The notes: generated by a model not told the origin, from the sequence alone. 6,413 nucleotides of DNA from Actinomycetota bacterium (GCA_947463335.1 CANHRF010000058.1:1-6413); one strand, 5' to 3'; counted from the stretch's first letter, positions 1-6,239 are shown. Translations and numbers: made by a program.

Positions 1-354
1 ACAACTCACTTTATGGATGAGGCAGAACAGCTCTGTGATCGCCTAGTCGTGATGGATAAAGGCGCAATTATGGCTGAGGGCAGTCCATCACAACTGATTA
101 AGGATTATTCAACTAAAGAAGTTCTTGAAGTCCGTTTTGGCTCAGAACGTAATGCACATATGGCAGATGAGTTACGCCAGCTCTGTGATCGCATTGAAGA
201 GCTTCCAGATCGCATCTTGATGTACACCGAAGATGGTGAAGAACTATTAGAGCGCGTATATAAGAAGGGCTTCCACCCAAAGACTTCTCTTGTCCGCCGC
301 AGTTCACTTGAAGATGTATTTCTGCGCTTAACCGGAAGAACGCTTGTAGATTAA
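1..354 (+). CDS. ABC exporter ATP-binding protein, C-terminal part (5' end outside window)
   Basis: This is the C-terminal 117 residues of an ABC ATPase, the subunit that hydrolyses ATP to drive a membrane exporter from the cytoplasmic side. The reading frame is open from base 1, so the true start lies upstream. The first residues, TTHFMDEAEQLCDRL, contain the H-loop histidine (bases 7-9), which follows Walker B and the D-loop in this fold. Walker A, the Q-loop, the signature motif and Walker B are all outside the window. The end, with LEDVFLRLTGR, is typical of NodI/DrrA-like ATPases of ABC-2 exporters. The stop codon TAA shares one base with the ATG of the first permease, so the two are probably translationally coupled. 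The family assignment is firm. The substrate is unknown: NodI exports lipo-oligosaccharides and DrrA anthracyclines, but that similarity does not decide it. Confidence 0.93.
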   Translation, partial: TTHFMDEAEQLCDRLVVMDKGAIMAEGSPSQLIKDYSTKEVLEVRFGSERNAHMADELRQLCDRIEELPDRILMYTEDGEELLERVYKKGFHPKTSLVRRSSLEDVFLRLTGRTLVD

Positions 355-1193
355 TGAGTACTTTTCAAGCCAGGCAAGGTTCACTTAAAATAGTTAACTC
401 TGCAAAAATCGCTGCACGTGGTGCTTTATTTGTTACTGAAGCTCGGCTGCGCAATATGCTCAAATGGGTTTGGTTAATCATCTCCATTGCGATCGCTAAT
501 CCGGTTCTCTATCTCGTTTCTATCGGTCTCGGGCTTGGCTCATATATCGATCAGAATACTGGTGCGATGGGTGTTGATGGAGTTTCGTATCTGACTTTCT
601 TAGCTCCCGCTCTTCTTGCTACAGCTGCAATACAAGGAGCGATGGATGAGAGCGTCTATCCAACTCTTGAGGGATTTAAATGGCATAAAAATTTCTACTC
701 AATGAATGCAACCCCCTTAAGTGGTAATCAAATCGCAATGGGCGTCTTCTTAAATAGTTTGATTCGAACCATCTTTACTGCGGTTATCTACTGGTTGGTG
801 ATGTTGGCTTTTGGCGTACTTGAAACTCCACGAGCTTGGCTGGCGATCTTTACCGCTGTAATGGCCGGTGCTGCCTTTGGTGCGCTTATGCAAGCGCTGG
901 CGGGCTTTCTTGAAAATGAGAATGTTTTCTTTACGATGGTTGAACGATTTATTGTTATGCCGCTCTTCTTATTCTCCGGAACCTTCTATCCGCTAACTAA
1001 TATGCCGATCTTTTTGCAGTGGATCGGCTGGATTTCACCGCTCTGGCACGCAACAGAACTAGGCCGCTGGTTAACTTACGGATCTGAAATTTCAACACCA
1101 ATGCTCTTTACTCACTTTATCTTCTTAAACTCAATTCTTATCTTTGGGCTAATTGCCTCGCGCCGGATCTTTACCCGGAGGTTAGGCAAATAA
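354..1193 (+). CDS. ABC-2 type exporter permease, first of a pair
   Basis: This is a 279-residue membrane subunit of an ABC-2 exporter (NodJ/DrrB-like). It should form the transmembrane path together with the permease that follows. Hydrophobic segments lie near residues 38-61, 78-97, 131-154, 161-185, 197-215 and 250-270, giving the six-helix layout of the family. Two family hallmarks are visible: FLAPALLAT at about 82-90, and FLFSGTFYPL at 204-213 followed by PLWHATELGR at 229-238. The ATG overlaps the upstream stop as TAATG. The nearest purine-rich stretch (GGAAG, 334-338) is about 15 bases away, so coupling probably carries initiation. The TAA stop overlaps the next ATG in the same way. 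The protein is full length with no sign of damage. The substrate is unknown. Confidence 0.9.
   Translation: MSTFQARQGSLKIVNSAKIAARGALFVTEARLRNMLKWVWLIISIAIANPVLYLVSIGLGLGSYIDQNTGAMGVDGVSYLTFLAPALLATAAIQGAMDESVYPTLEGFKWHKNFYSMNATPLSGNQIAMGVFLNSLIRTIFTAVIYWLVMLAFGVLETPRAWLAIFTAVMAGAAFGALMQALAGFLENENVFFTMVERFIVMPLFLFSGTFYPLTNMPIFLQWIGWISPLWHATELGRWLTYGSEISTPMLFTHFIFLNSILIFGLIASRRIFTRRLGK
1177..1181 (+). promoter_or_regulatory. Shine-Dalgarno of the second permease
   Basis: GGAGG is found 11 bases before the ATG at 1193, inside the last codons of the first permease. It is the strongest ribosome binding site of the + strand operon and supports the ATG at 1193 as the start. It also suggests the second permease can be initiated independently of coupling. 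Confidence 0.6.
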
Positions 1194-2020
1194 TGATTAT
1201 TTCAACGGCAGTTGCAATCGCAGAAGCGCGCATGGGTAAACCTGGCGAACAGTATTACTCAGGTCGCTCACGGGCGATTATGGAGCGCGCATATATCGCC
1301 TTTAAATCATCAACCTGGCTAATTGTTATCTCTGGATTTGTTGAGCCCGTGCTATTCCTTCTCTCCTTTGGTTACGGACTTGAAAATCTAGTTGGAGATA
1401 TGACCGTTGCGGGCCAACCAGTTGGCTACGTTGCATTCATTGCACCGGCGCTTCTAGCAACGAGCGCTATGAATGGCGCGATTTATGACTCAACTATGAA
1501 TGTTTTCTTTAAAATGAATCACGATCGCGTTTATCACGGGATGCTCGCTACATCGCTTGGGCCAATGGATGTTGCGCTCGGTGAAATCAGTTGGGCGCTA
1601 CTGCGAGGATTCTCGTACGCCGTTGGATTTATGGCGGTAGTTGTTCCACTTGGATTGGTCCCAAGTATGTGGGGCATCTTGGCGATTCCTGCAGCAGTTC
1701 TAATTGCCTTTGGTTTTGCATCTTTCGGTATGGCAGTTACCTCATATATGAAGTCATTCCAACAGCTAGAAGTTATCAATGTTTTCTTACTTCCAATGTT
1801 CTTATTCTCTGGCTCTTTCTACCCGCTGTCAGTATTTCCTGAGTGGCTACAGACGGTAATCAGGCTCTTCCCGCTGGCGCACGCCATTGATCTGGTACGT
1901 GGACTAACGCTCGGCAATATCTCTTGGGGGCTGATGCAACACGTTATGTACTTTGTGGTGATGATCGTTGTTGGATTATTCTTTACAACTAAGCGCCTAA
2001 ACGCGTTATTTATGCGTTAA
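1193..2020 (+). CDS. ABC-2 type exporter permease, second of a pair
   Basis: This is a 275-residue permease related to the one before it. The same motifs fall at almost the same positions: FIAPALLAT at 82-90, MFLFSGSFYPL at 202-212 and PLAHAIDLVRG at 227-237. Hydrophobic segments lie near 41-62, 77-97, 133-155, 160-184, 195-212 and 248-265. With the ATPase it makes a three-gene exporter whose membrane part is probably a heterodimer. A longer N-terminal extension (residues 1-40, charged and rich in Arg/Glu) precedes the first helix. A clear GGAGG lies 11 bases before the ATG. The stop codon overlaps the stop of the convergent crcB gene, so no spacer for a conventional terminator is left. The paired layout resembles actinobacterial Drr/NodJ-like loci. 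The cargo cannot be inferred. Confidence 0.9.
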   Translation: MIISTAVAIAEARMGKPGEQYYSGRSRAIMERAYIAFKSSTWLIVISGFVEPVLFLLSFGYGLENLVGDMTVAGQPVGYVAFIAPALLATSAMNGAIYDSTMNVFFKMNHDRVYHGMLATSLGPMDVALGEISWALLRGFSYAVGFMAVVVPLGLVPSMWGILAIPAAVLIAFGFASFGMAVTSYMKSFQQLEVINVFLLPMFLFSGSFYPLSVFPEWLQTVIRLFPLAHAIDLVRGLTLGNISWGLMQHVMYFVVMIVVGLFFTTKRLNALFMR

Positions 2021-2355
2021 CTCGCTAGCTGCAAACCTAAGTAAGCGGCAGCTAGGCCAAAGCCAAGCGACATTACCAAGTTAATTGTGATCTCTTTGTA
2101 GCGCTTTAACTCAAAGCCGAGATAGATATCGAGCATAAAGGTTGACCAAGTCGTGAAAGCACCAGCAAATCCGACGGCAATCAGGTCGTGTACGTGCTCA
2201 TTCTTTGTAAAGGTTAATCCGATAACAAAAGACCCAAGCACGTTTACCAGGAAGATTCCATAAGGTTTATTTGTAAATTTTCGAATGTACTGATCGATTG
2301 CAAATCTCGCTGGAGCGCCAATCGCCGCGCCTAGAATCACATACCAAGTGTTCAT
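2017..2355 (-). CDS. crcB: Fluoride channel subunit CrcB/Fluc, second of a pair
   Basis: This is a 112-residue four-helix protein of the CrcB/Fluc family, which lets fluoride leave the cytoplasm passively. Family features are GAAIGAPARF at 9-18, VNVLGSF at 37-43 with the pore Asn at 38, and GFAGAFTTWSTF at 62-73. Helices lie near 4-22, 33-50, 58-78 and 89-109. The Phe motif, usually TTFSTF, has Trp at its first Phe position (W70) and keeps the second (F73). Positive charges gather in loop 1 (R25, K26, K30) and loop 3 (K84, R85, K87), which predicts both ends outside the cytoplasm. The ATG overlaps the stop of the upstream crcB as ATGA, and no Shine-Dalgarno is visible, so translation is probably coupled. 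It is the last gene of the sdh-crcB cluster, and its 3' end overlaps the opposing permease by 4 bases. Confidence 0.92.
   Translation of the reverse strand: MNTWYVILGAAIGAPARFAIDQYIRKFTNKPYGIFLVNVLGSFVIGLTFTKNEHVHDLIAVGFAGAFTTWSTFMLDIYLGFELKRYKEITINLVMSLGFGLAAAYLGLQLAS
2025..2055. terminator. Hairpin without U-tract at the convergent operon end, possible terminator
   Basis: A perfect 8-base inverted repeat, CTAGCTGC (2025-2032) and GCAGCTAG (2048-2055), encloses a 15-base loop. It begins 5 bases after the stop of the + strand permease and lies inside the last codons of the - strand crcB. Neither strand has a T-run after it, so it is not a classical intrinsic terminator. Actinobacteria are often proposed to use hairpins of this kind. 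An 8-base repeat with such a loop is expected about once or twice by chance in a window this size, so its position is the main argument. Confidence 0.35.
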
Positions 2356-2705
2356 TTACGTACCGGAATTAACTTGCGACTAAGCGGTAGAACAAGCAGA
2401 ACAATCAATAAACTTAAGAAGATATTTTCTGCCAGGAAGATCAAGCCACCTGAAACTGGTTCAACAACTTGTACGGTTACTGCAGAGAAAGTTGTCATTC
2501 CTGCACAAAAACCAGGAAGTAAGAGATGGCGAAGTTCGGTTACTCCGCGACGTTCCATCAAAACAAGAAGTGAGCTGGCTAAAGCGACTCCCAATAAATT
2601 TGCAGCGAGCGTTCCGTTGCGATCATCAGGAATAACGACCGAGAGTCCAAAGCGGACCAAGGTTCCTGCTACGCCGCCTACGGCGACCAGTAGCAGTGAC
2701 TTCAT
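2352..2705 (-). CDS. crcB: Fluoride channel subunit CrcB/Fluc, first of a pair
   Basis: This is a 117-residue four-helix CrcB/Fluc subunit, a likely partner of the crcB that overlaps it downstream. Visible features are GGVAGTLVRF at 10-19, AANLLGV at 34-40 with the pore Asn at 36, and GFCAGMTTFSAV at 65-76. Helices lie near 5-25, 32-50, 60-80 and 88-108. The Phe motif keeps its first Phe (F73) but has Val at the second position (V76), the reverse of its neighbour. Basic residues sit at the N-terminus (K2), in loop 2 (R52, R53, R59) and at the C-terminus (R110, K111, R116, K117), predicting both ends in the cytoplasm. The start is two bases after the sdhB stop, which argues for co-transcription with succinate dehydrogenase. 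There is no room for a private fluoride riboswitch. The family call is secure. Heterodimer formation is inferred. Confidence 0.92.
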   Translation of the reverse strand: MKSLLLVAVGGVAGTLVRFGLSVVIPDDRNGTLAANLLGVALASSLLVLMERRGVTELRHLLLPGFCAGMTTFSAVTVQVVEPVSGGLIFLAENIFLSLLIVLLVLPLSRKLIPVRK

Positions 2706-2707
2706 GC

Positions 2708-3466
2708 CTAGTTGCGCTTTTCTCTCTTTAAGAGACCGGCGAACATACGTGCTGGATCGTATTTGATATCAACGACGCGTTCTTTCATTGGAATGATTGC
2801 ATTATCAGTGATCTTGATGTGCTCTGGACAAACTTCAGTACAGCATTTGGTGATGTTACACATTCCCAGGCCGTGCTCTTCTTGTGCAGTGCGCTTACGA
2901 TTCTTCAAGATATCCAATGGGTGCATATCTAATTCAGCGATGCGGATAAAGAAGCGTGGTCCTGCGAAGGACTTTTTATTCTCTTCGTGGTCGCGAATTA
3001 CGTGGCAAGTGTCCTGACATAAGAAACACTCAATGCACTTGCGGAACTCTTGCGAACGCTCTACGTCGACTTGTTCCATACGCGCTTCACCTGGCTTGAG
3101 ATCTTTAGGTGGCTCAAAAGCTGGGATTTCCATCGCCTTTTTATAGTTAAAAGAGACATCTGTTACGAGGTCTTTAATAACCGGAAAGGCGCGAAGTGGA
3201 GTAACCGTGATTGTTTCGCCTTCTTCAAATGAGGCGACCTGTGTCATGCAAGCAAGACGAGGCTTGCCGTTGATCTCCATTGAACAAGAACCACATTTTC
3301 CTGCCTTGCAATTCCAGCGGACTGCCAAGTCGCCCATCTGGGTCGCCTGCACGCGGTGAATTACATCGAGGACTACTTCGCCTTCGTTGACATCTACTTG
3401 TACATCTTTAAGTCCACCGTCATTTGCATCTCCTCGCCAAATGCGAAGATTTAATTTGCGCGCCAT
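2708..3466 (-). CDS. sdhB: Succinate dehydrogenase iron-sulfur subunit SdhB (Sdh1 type)
   Basis: This 252-residue protein carries electrons from the SdhA flavin to quinone through three iron-sulfur clusters on the cytoplasmic face of the membrane. The N-terminal ferredoxin-like domain holds the 2Fe-2S ligands C53, C58, C61 and C73. In the C-terminal domain, comparison with E. coli SdhB assigns C144, C147, C150 and C213 to the 4Fe-4S cluster and C154, C203 and C209 to the 3Fe-4S cluster. An extra cysteine, C208, sits beside C209. Length and the CTEVCPEHIKITDNAIIPMK region match the mycobacterial Sdh1 iron-sulfur subunit as I remember it. The ATG overlaps the sdhA stop by one base, and an AAAGGCGG Shine-Dalgarno (3476-3483) lies 9 bases upstream. 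The protein is intact, with no missing ligand. Confidence 0.97.
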   Translation of the reverse strand: MARKLNLRIWRGDANDGGLKDVQVDVNEGEVVLDVIHRVQATQMGDLAVRWNCKAGKCGSCSMEINGKPRLACMTQVASFEEGETITVTPLRAFPVIKDLVTDVSFNYKKAMEIPAFEPPKDLKPGEARMEQVDVERSQEFRKCIECFLCQDTCHVIRDHEENKKSFAGPRFFIRIAELDMHPLDILKNRKRTAQEEHGLGMCNITKCCTEVCPEHIKITDNAIIPMKERVVDIKYDPARMFAGLLKREKRN

Positions 3467-5361
3467 TAGTTGGAACCGCCTTTCGCAATTTCTTCTGGTG
3501 TCATGTACTTCTTAAGTTCATCAACCTCGAAGAGGTCAAATAGCTCTTTCGGCATAAATGGCAGCGCTTGCTTGCGAACGCTGACTTGATTGCCATCAAA
3601 TGATGCGATGTGGTTGAACTGGCGCCATCCTGAATCCATACCTGGGAAGTCATCACGCGTGTGACCACCGCGAGACTCTTCGCGACCGATCGCTGATTTT
3701 GCAGTGCTTTCAGCAACCAACAACATATTGTCGAGATCGAAAGCTAAGTGGAAACCAGGGTTGAACTTACGTCCACCAGATACTGCGACGTTTGCGCTGC
3801 GCTTTCTGATCTCTGCAATCTTTTCAATCGCTTCCTTTAACTCTGAACCGGTGCGGATAATGCCGACCAAGTTATGAGTTACTTCTTGCAGCTCTGCGTG
3901 GAGTGAATATGAATTCTCTCCACCTGTGCGAGCAAATGGCGCTTCAATACGCGCGGCTGCTGCAGCAACAGTGGCTTCCGACACTGATGCGGTGCTGTTC
4001 TGCTTTACGTAAGCAGCGGCACCAACTCCGGCGCGACGACCAAAGACCAAGAGATCTGAGAGCGAATTTCCACCGAGACGGTTTGAACCGTGCATTCCGC
4101 CGGCAACTTCACCAGCAGCAAATAAACCTGGAACGCCAACAGCTGCTGCTGTATCTGGTTCTACTTCAACGCCACCCATTACATAGTGGCAAGTTGGACC
4201 AACTTCCATAGCCTCTTTTGTAATGTCAACGCCAGCGAGTTCGTAGAACTGATGCCACATAGATGGCAGGCGCTTCTTGATAATTTCGGCAGAGATTCGT
4301 TTTGAAACATCTAGGAAAACGCCGCCGTGCTCGGTACCGCGACCGGCTTTAACTTCCGCGTTAATTGCGCGCGCAACTTCATCGCGAGGCAACAACTCTG
4401 GTGGACGACGGTTGTTATCTTGATCTTCATACCAACGATCAGCTTCTGCTTCATTATCTGCGTACTTATCTTTAAATACATCTGGGATGTACTTGAACAT
4501 AAAGCGTTCACCGAGGTTATTGGTGAGAATTCCACCTTCACCGCGAACAGATTCGGTTACCAAAATTCCGCGAACAGATGGCGGCCAAACCATTCCAGTT
4601 GGATGGAATTGCAAGAACTCCATATCAACTAAATTAGCGCCAGCCTTAAGGGCAAGTGCGTGGCCATCGCCGGTACCTTCCCAAGAGTTAGAGGTAATCT
4701 TAAAAGTCTTTCCAACGCCACCAGTTGCAATGATTACTGCCGGTGCTTCAAATAAAACTTCTGAACCTGATTCGCGCCAGTAGCCATAAGCTCCAGCAAC
4801 TTTGCCGTTCTCTTTTAAGATTTCAGTAATTGTTAATTCAGCGAAGACTTTAATATGTGATTCGTAATCACCGTGTTCGCGCTTATCTGCTTGTTGCAGA
4901 GCAACAATCTTCTGTTGCATCGTGCGAATTAATTCAAGTCCGGTGCGATCTCCAACGTGAGCTAGGCGAGGATATTCGTGTCCGCCGAAGTTACGTTGGC
5001 TAATCTTTCCTTCTTTAGTGCGATCAAAGAGCGCACCCCACATTTCGAGTTCCCAGATGCGATCTGGAGATTCTTTAGCGTGTAGTTCTGCCATTCTGAA
5101 GTGATTTAAAAACTTTCCGCCGCGCATAGTGTCGCGGAAGTGAACCATCCAATTGTCATTTGAATTCGCATTTCCCATTGATGCCGCTGCGCCACCTTCA
5201 GCCATAACGGTGTGGGCCTTGCCGAATAGAGACTTACAAATGATCGCAACGCGTAAGCCTGATTCGCGCGCTTCTACCGCTGCGCGGAGACCTGCTCCAC
5301 CTGCGCCAATAACGAGAACGTCATACTTGTGACGCTCAAGAGTTGTTTTTTCAGTAGTCAT
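3466..5361 (-). CDS. sdhA: Succinate dehydrogenase flavoprotein subunit SdhA (Sdh1 type)
   Basis: This is the catalytic subunit, oxidising succinate to fumarate in the TCA cycle while reducing covalently bound FAD. It has 631 residues from the chosen ATG. A second ATG four codons upstream (5373) would give 635, and residue numbers here use that longer form. The FAD dinucleotide motif GAGGAGLRAA is at 23-32. H54 in KAHTVMAEGG is the expected FAD attachment histidine. Substrate and proton-transfer residues appear as HPTG (257-260), RGEGG (277-281), the His of CHYVMGG (396) and NRLGGNSL (431-438). I prefer 5361 because the only Shine-Dalgarno-like run, AAGGG (5374-5378), abuts the 5373 ATG but lies 12 bases from 5361. 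Length and gene order fit Rv0248c-like Sdh1 rather than the E. coli type. The gene ends in a TAATG overlap with sdhB. Confidence 0.96.
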   Translation of the reverse strand: MTTEKTTLERHKYDVLVIGAGGAGLRAAVEARESGLRVAIICKSLFGKAHTVMAEGGAAASMGNANSNDNWMVHFRDTMRGGKFLNHFRMAELHAKESPDRIWELEMWGALFDRTKEGKISQRNFGGHEYPRLAHVGDRTGLELIRTMQQKIVALQQADKREHGDYESHIKVFAELTITEILKENGKVAGAYGYWRESGSEVLFEAPAVIIATGGVGKTFKITSNSWEGTGDGHALALKAGANLVDMEFLQFHPTGMVWPPSVRGILVTESVRGEGGILTNNLGERFMFKYIPDVFKDKYADNEAEADRWYEDQDNNRRPPELLPRDEVARAINAEVKAGRGTEHGGVFLDVSKRISAEIIKKRLPSMWHQFYELAGVDITKEAMEVGPTCHYVMGGVEVEPDTAAAVGVPGLFAAGEVAGGMHGSNRLGGNSLSDLLVFGRRAGVGAAAYVKQNSTASVSEATVAAAAARIEAPFARTGGENSYSLHAELQEVTHNLVGIIRTGSELKEAIEKIAEIRKRSANVAVSGGRKFNPGFHLAFDLDNMLLVAESTAKSAIGREESRGGHTRDDFPGMDSGWRQFNHIASFDGNQVSVRKQALPFMPKELFDLFEVDELKKYMTPEEIAKGGSN

Positions 5362-5376
5362 ATTTATTGGCATCCC

Positions 5377-6177
5377 TTAGAAGAAGTAGAAATTGATCCA
5401 GGCGCCAGTTGCAACTTGGCGAACATAAATATCGGCAAAGGCAACAGCGGCAAGTGAGAACCAAGCAAATTGCTGGTGCTTGTGATTGAGCGCTGAAACC
5501 CAACTCCAGAGCTTGTAACGTACTGGGTGTTTAGAGAAGTGCTTCAAACGTCCGCCGACTGTGTGGCGACAAGTGTGACAAGACAATGAATACAACCAGA
5601 GCATTGTTGCGCTTAGAACAAGCACAAGTGAACCAACGCTCATATGGCCCCACTCATCATCAACGCTCTTAAATGAGATGACTGCGTCGTAAGTCAGAAT
5701 TACGTTAAAGACCAAACCTGCATAGAAGAACCAACGATGTGCGTTCTGCAAAATAAGTGGAGCCCGTGTCTCGCCTGTGTATTTGCTGTGTGGTTCTGCA
5801 ACTGCGCAAGCAGGTGGTGATAACCAGAATGATCGGTAGTAAGCCTTGCGGTAGTAATAACAAGTCATTCTAAATCCAAGTGGGAATATCAAAATAATCA
5901 GCGCTGGTGAAAGTGCGAAGTTAAAAATTTCTGCACTTACTGGCGTCCATCCAAAAATCGTTGCTTCAGGTACACACGCTTGTGAAAGACATGGTGAATA
6001 GAAAGGAGAGATTAAATGGTCCTTGTAATAATTCGCGCCTTCGAAAGCGCGAAACGTTGCATAGACGATGAAGCTCATTAGAACTCCAAAGGTGATTGCA
6101 GGTTCTAACCACCACTTATCTGTGCGAAGCGTGCGCTCTTTAATTTTGGCGCGGCTTGGAGAAAATACTCCGGACAT
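5377..6177 (-). CDS. sdhC: Succinate dehydrogenase membrane anchor SdhC (Sdh1 type, five helices)
   Basis: This 266-residue membrane subunit anchors SdhAB and provides the quinone site. No separate sdhD follows, as expected when one protein carries all the anchor helices. Hydrophobic segments lie near 26-45, 88-106, 147-166, 180-200 and 235-253. SPFYSPC (57-63) and NFALSPALIILIFPLGFRMTC (86-106, key residues P91, R103, C106) are typical of the actinobacterial family. SCHTCRH at 199-205, with C106 and C124, is a Cys/His set suited to an iron-sulfur centre in the membrane. C63 and C68 lie in the long loop after helix 1. The ATG at 6177 is preceded by AAAGGGGT with 5 bases of spacing. An in-frame TTG at 6243 would add 22 residues, but it has no ribosome binding site and the added residues are not hydrophobic. 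It is the first protein gene of the cluster. sdhA starts 3 or 15 bases after its stop. Confidence 0.93.
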   Translation of the reverse strand: MSGVFSPSRAKIKERTLRTDKWWLEPAITFGVLMSFIVYATFRAFEGANYYKDHLISPFYSPCLSQACVPEATIFGWTPVSAEIFNFALSPALIILIFPLGFRMTCYYYRKAYYRSFWLSPPACAVAEPHSKYTGETRAPLILQNAHRWFFYAGLVFNVILTYDAVISFKSVDDEWGHMSVGSLVLVLSATMLWLYSLSCHTCRHTVGGRLKHFSKHPVRYKLWSWVSALNHKHQQFAWFSLAAVAFADIYVRQVATGAWINFYFF

Positions 6178-6181
6178 TTCT

Positions 6182-6189
6182 ACCCCTTT
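6182..6189 (-). promoter_or_regulatory. Shine-Dalgarno of sdhC
   Basis: AAAGGGGT read on the - strand stands 5 bases before the ATG at 6177. It decides between that ATG and the upstream in-frame TTG at 6243, before which no purine-rich run is seen. Confidence 0.65.
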
Positions 6190-6214
6190 AGGCCCTTTGC
6201 AGGATTGATATTCA

Positions 6215-6239
6215 CTAAGGAGAAGTGTGCGCTTCTTAG
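6215..6239. repeat. Imperfect inverted repeat in the sdhC leader
   Basis: On the + strand CTAAG (6215-6219) and AAG (6223-6225) are matched by CTT (6232-6234) and CTTAG (6235-6239). This makes an 8-pair stem with a three-base bulge (GAG, 6220-6222) around a six-base loop. In the sdhC transcript it would lie about 38 to 62 bases before the ATG. It might be an operator or a leader hairpin, or it might be chance. The sequence alone does not decide. Confidence 0.35.

Noticed and set aside
2017..2705. Two crcB frames as one gene split by a frameshift
   Set aside because: Each frame alone has a full N-terminal GxxGxxxRF motif, all four helices and its own start, so these are two complete genes joined by an ATGA overlap.
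2706..2760. Fluoride riboswitch ahead of the crcB pair
   Set aside because: The region upstream is sdhB coding sequence to within 2 bases of the crcB start, and neither it nor the sdhC leader shows the conserved fluoride-riboswitch segments.
2374..2766. 130-residue + strand open frame opposite crcB and the end of sdhB
   Set aside because: It lies antisense to two clearly recognisable genes, is very rich in Thr, Ser, Lys and Arg with no family features, and crosses a gene boundary. It is a shadow frame.
4311..4632. Overlapping open frames on both strands inside sdhA
   Set aside because: The SdhA frame is continuous and has all its catalytic motifs. The other frames have compositions and start contexts typical of chance.
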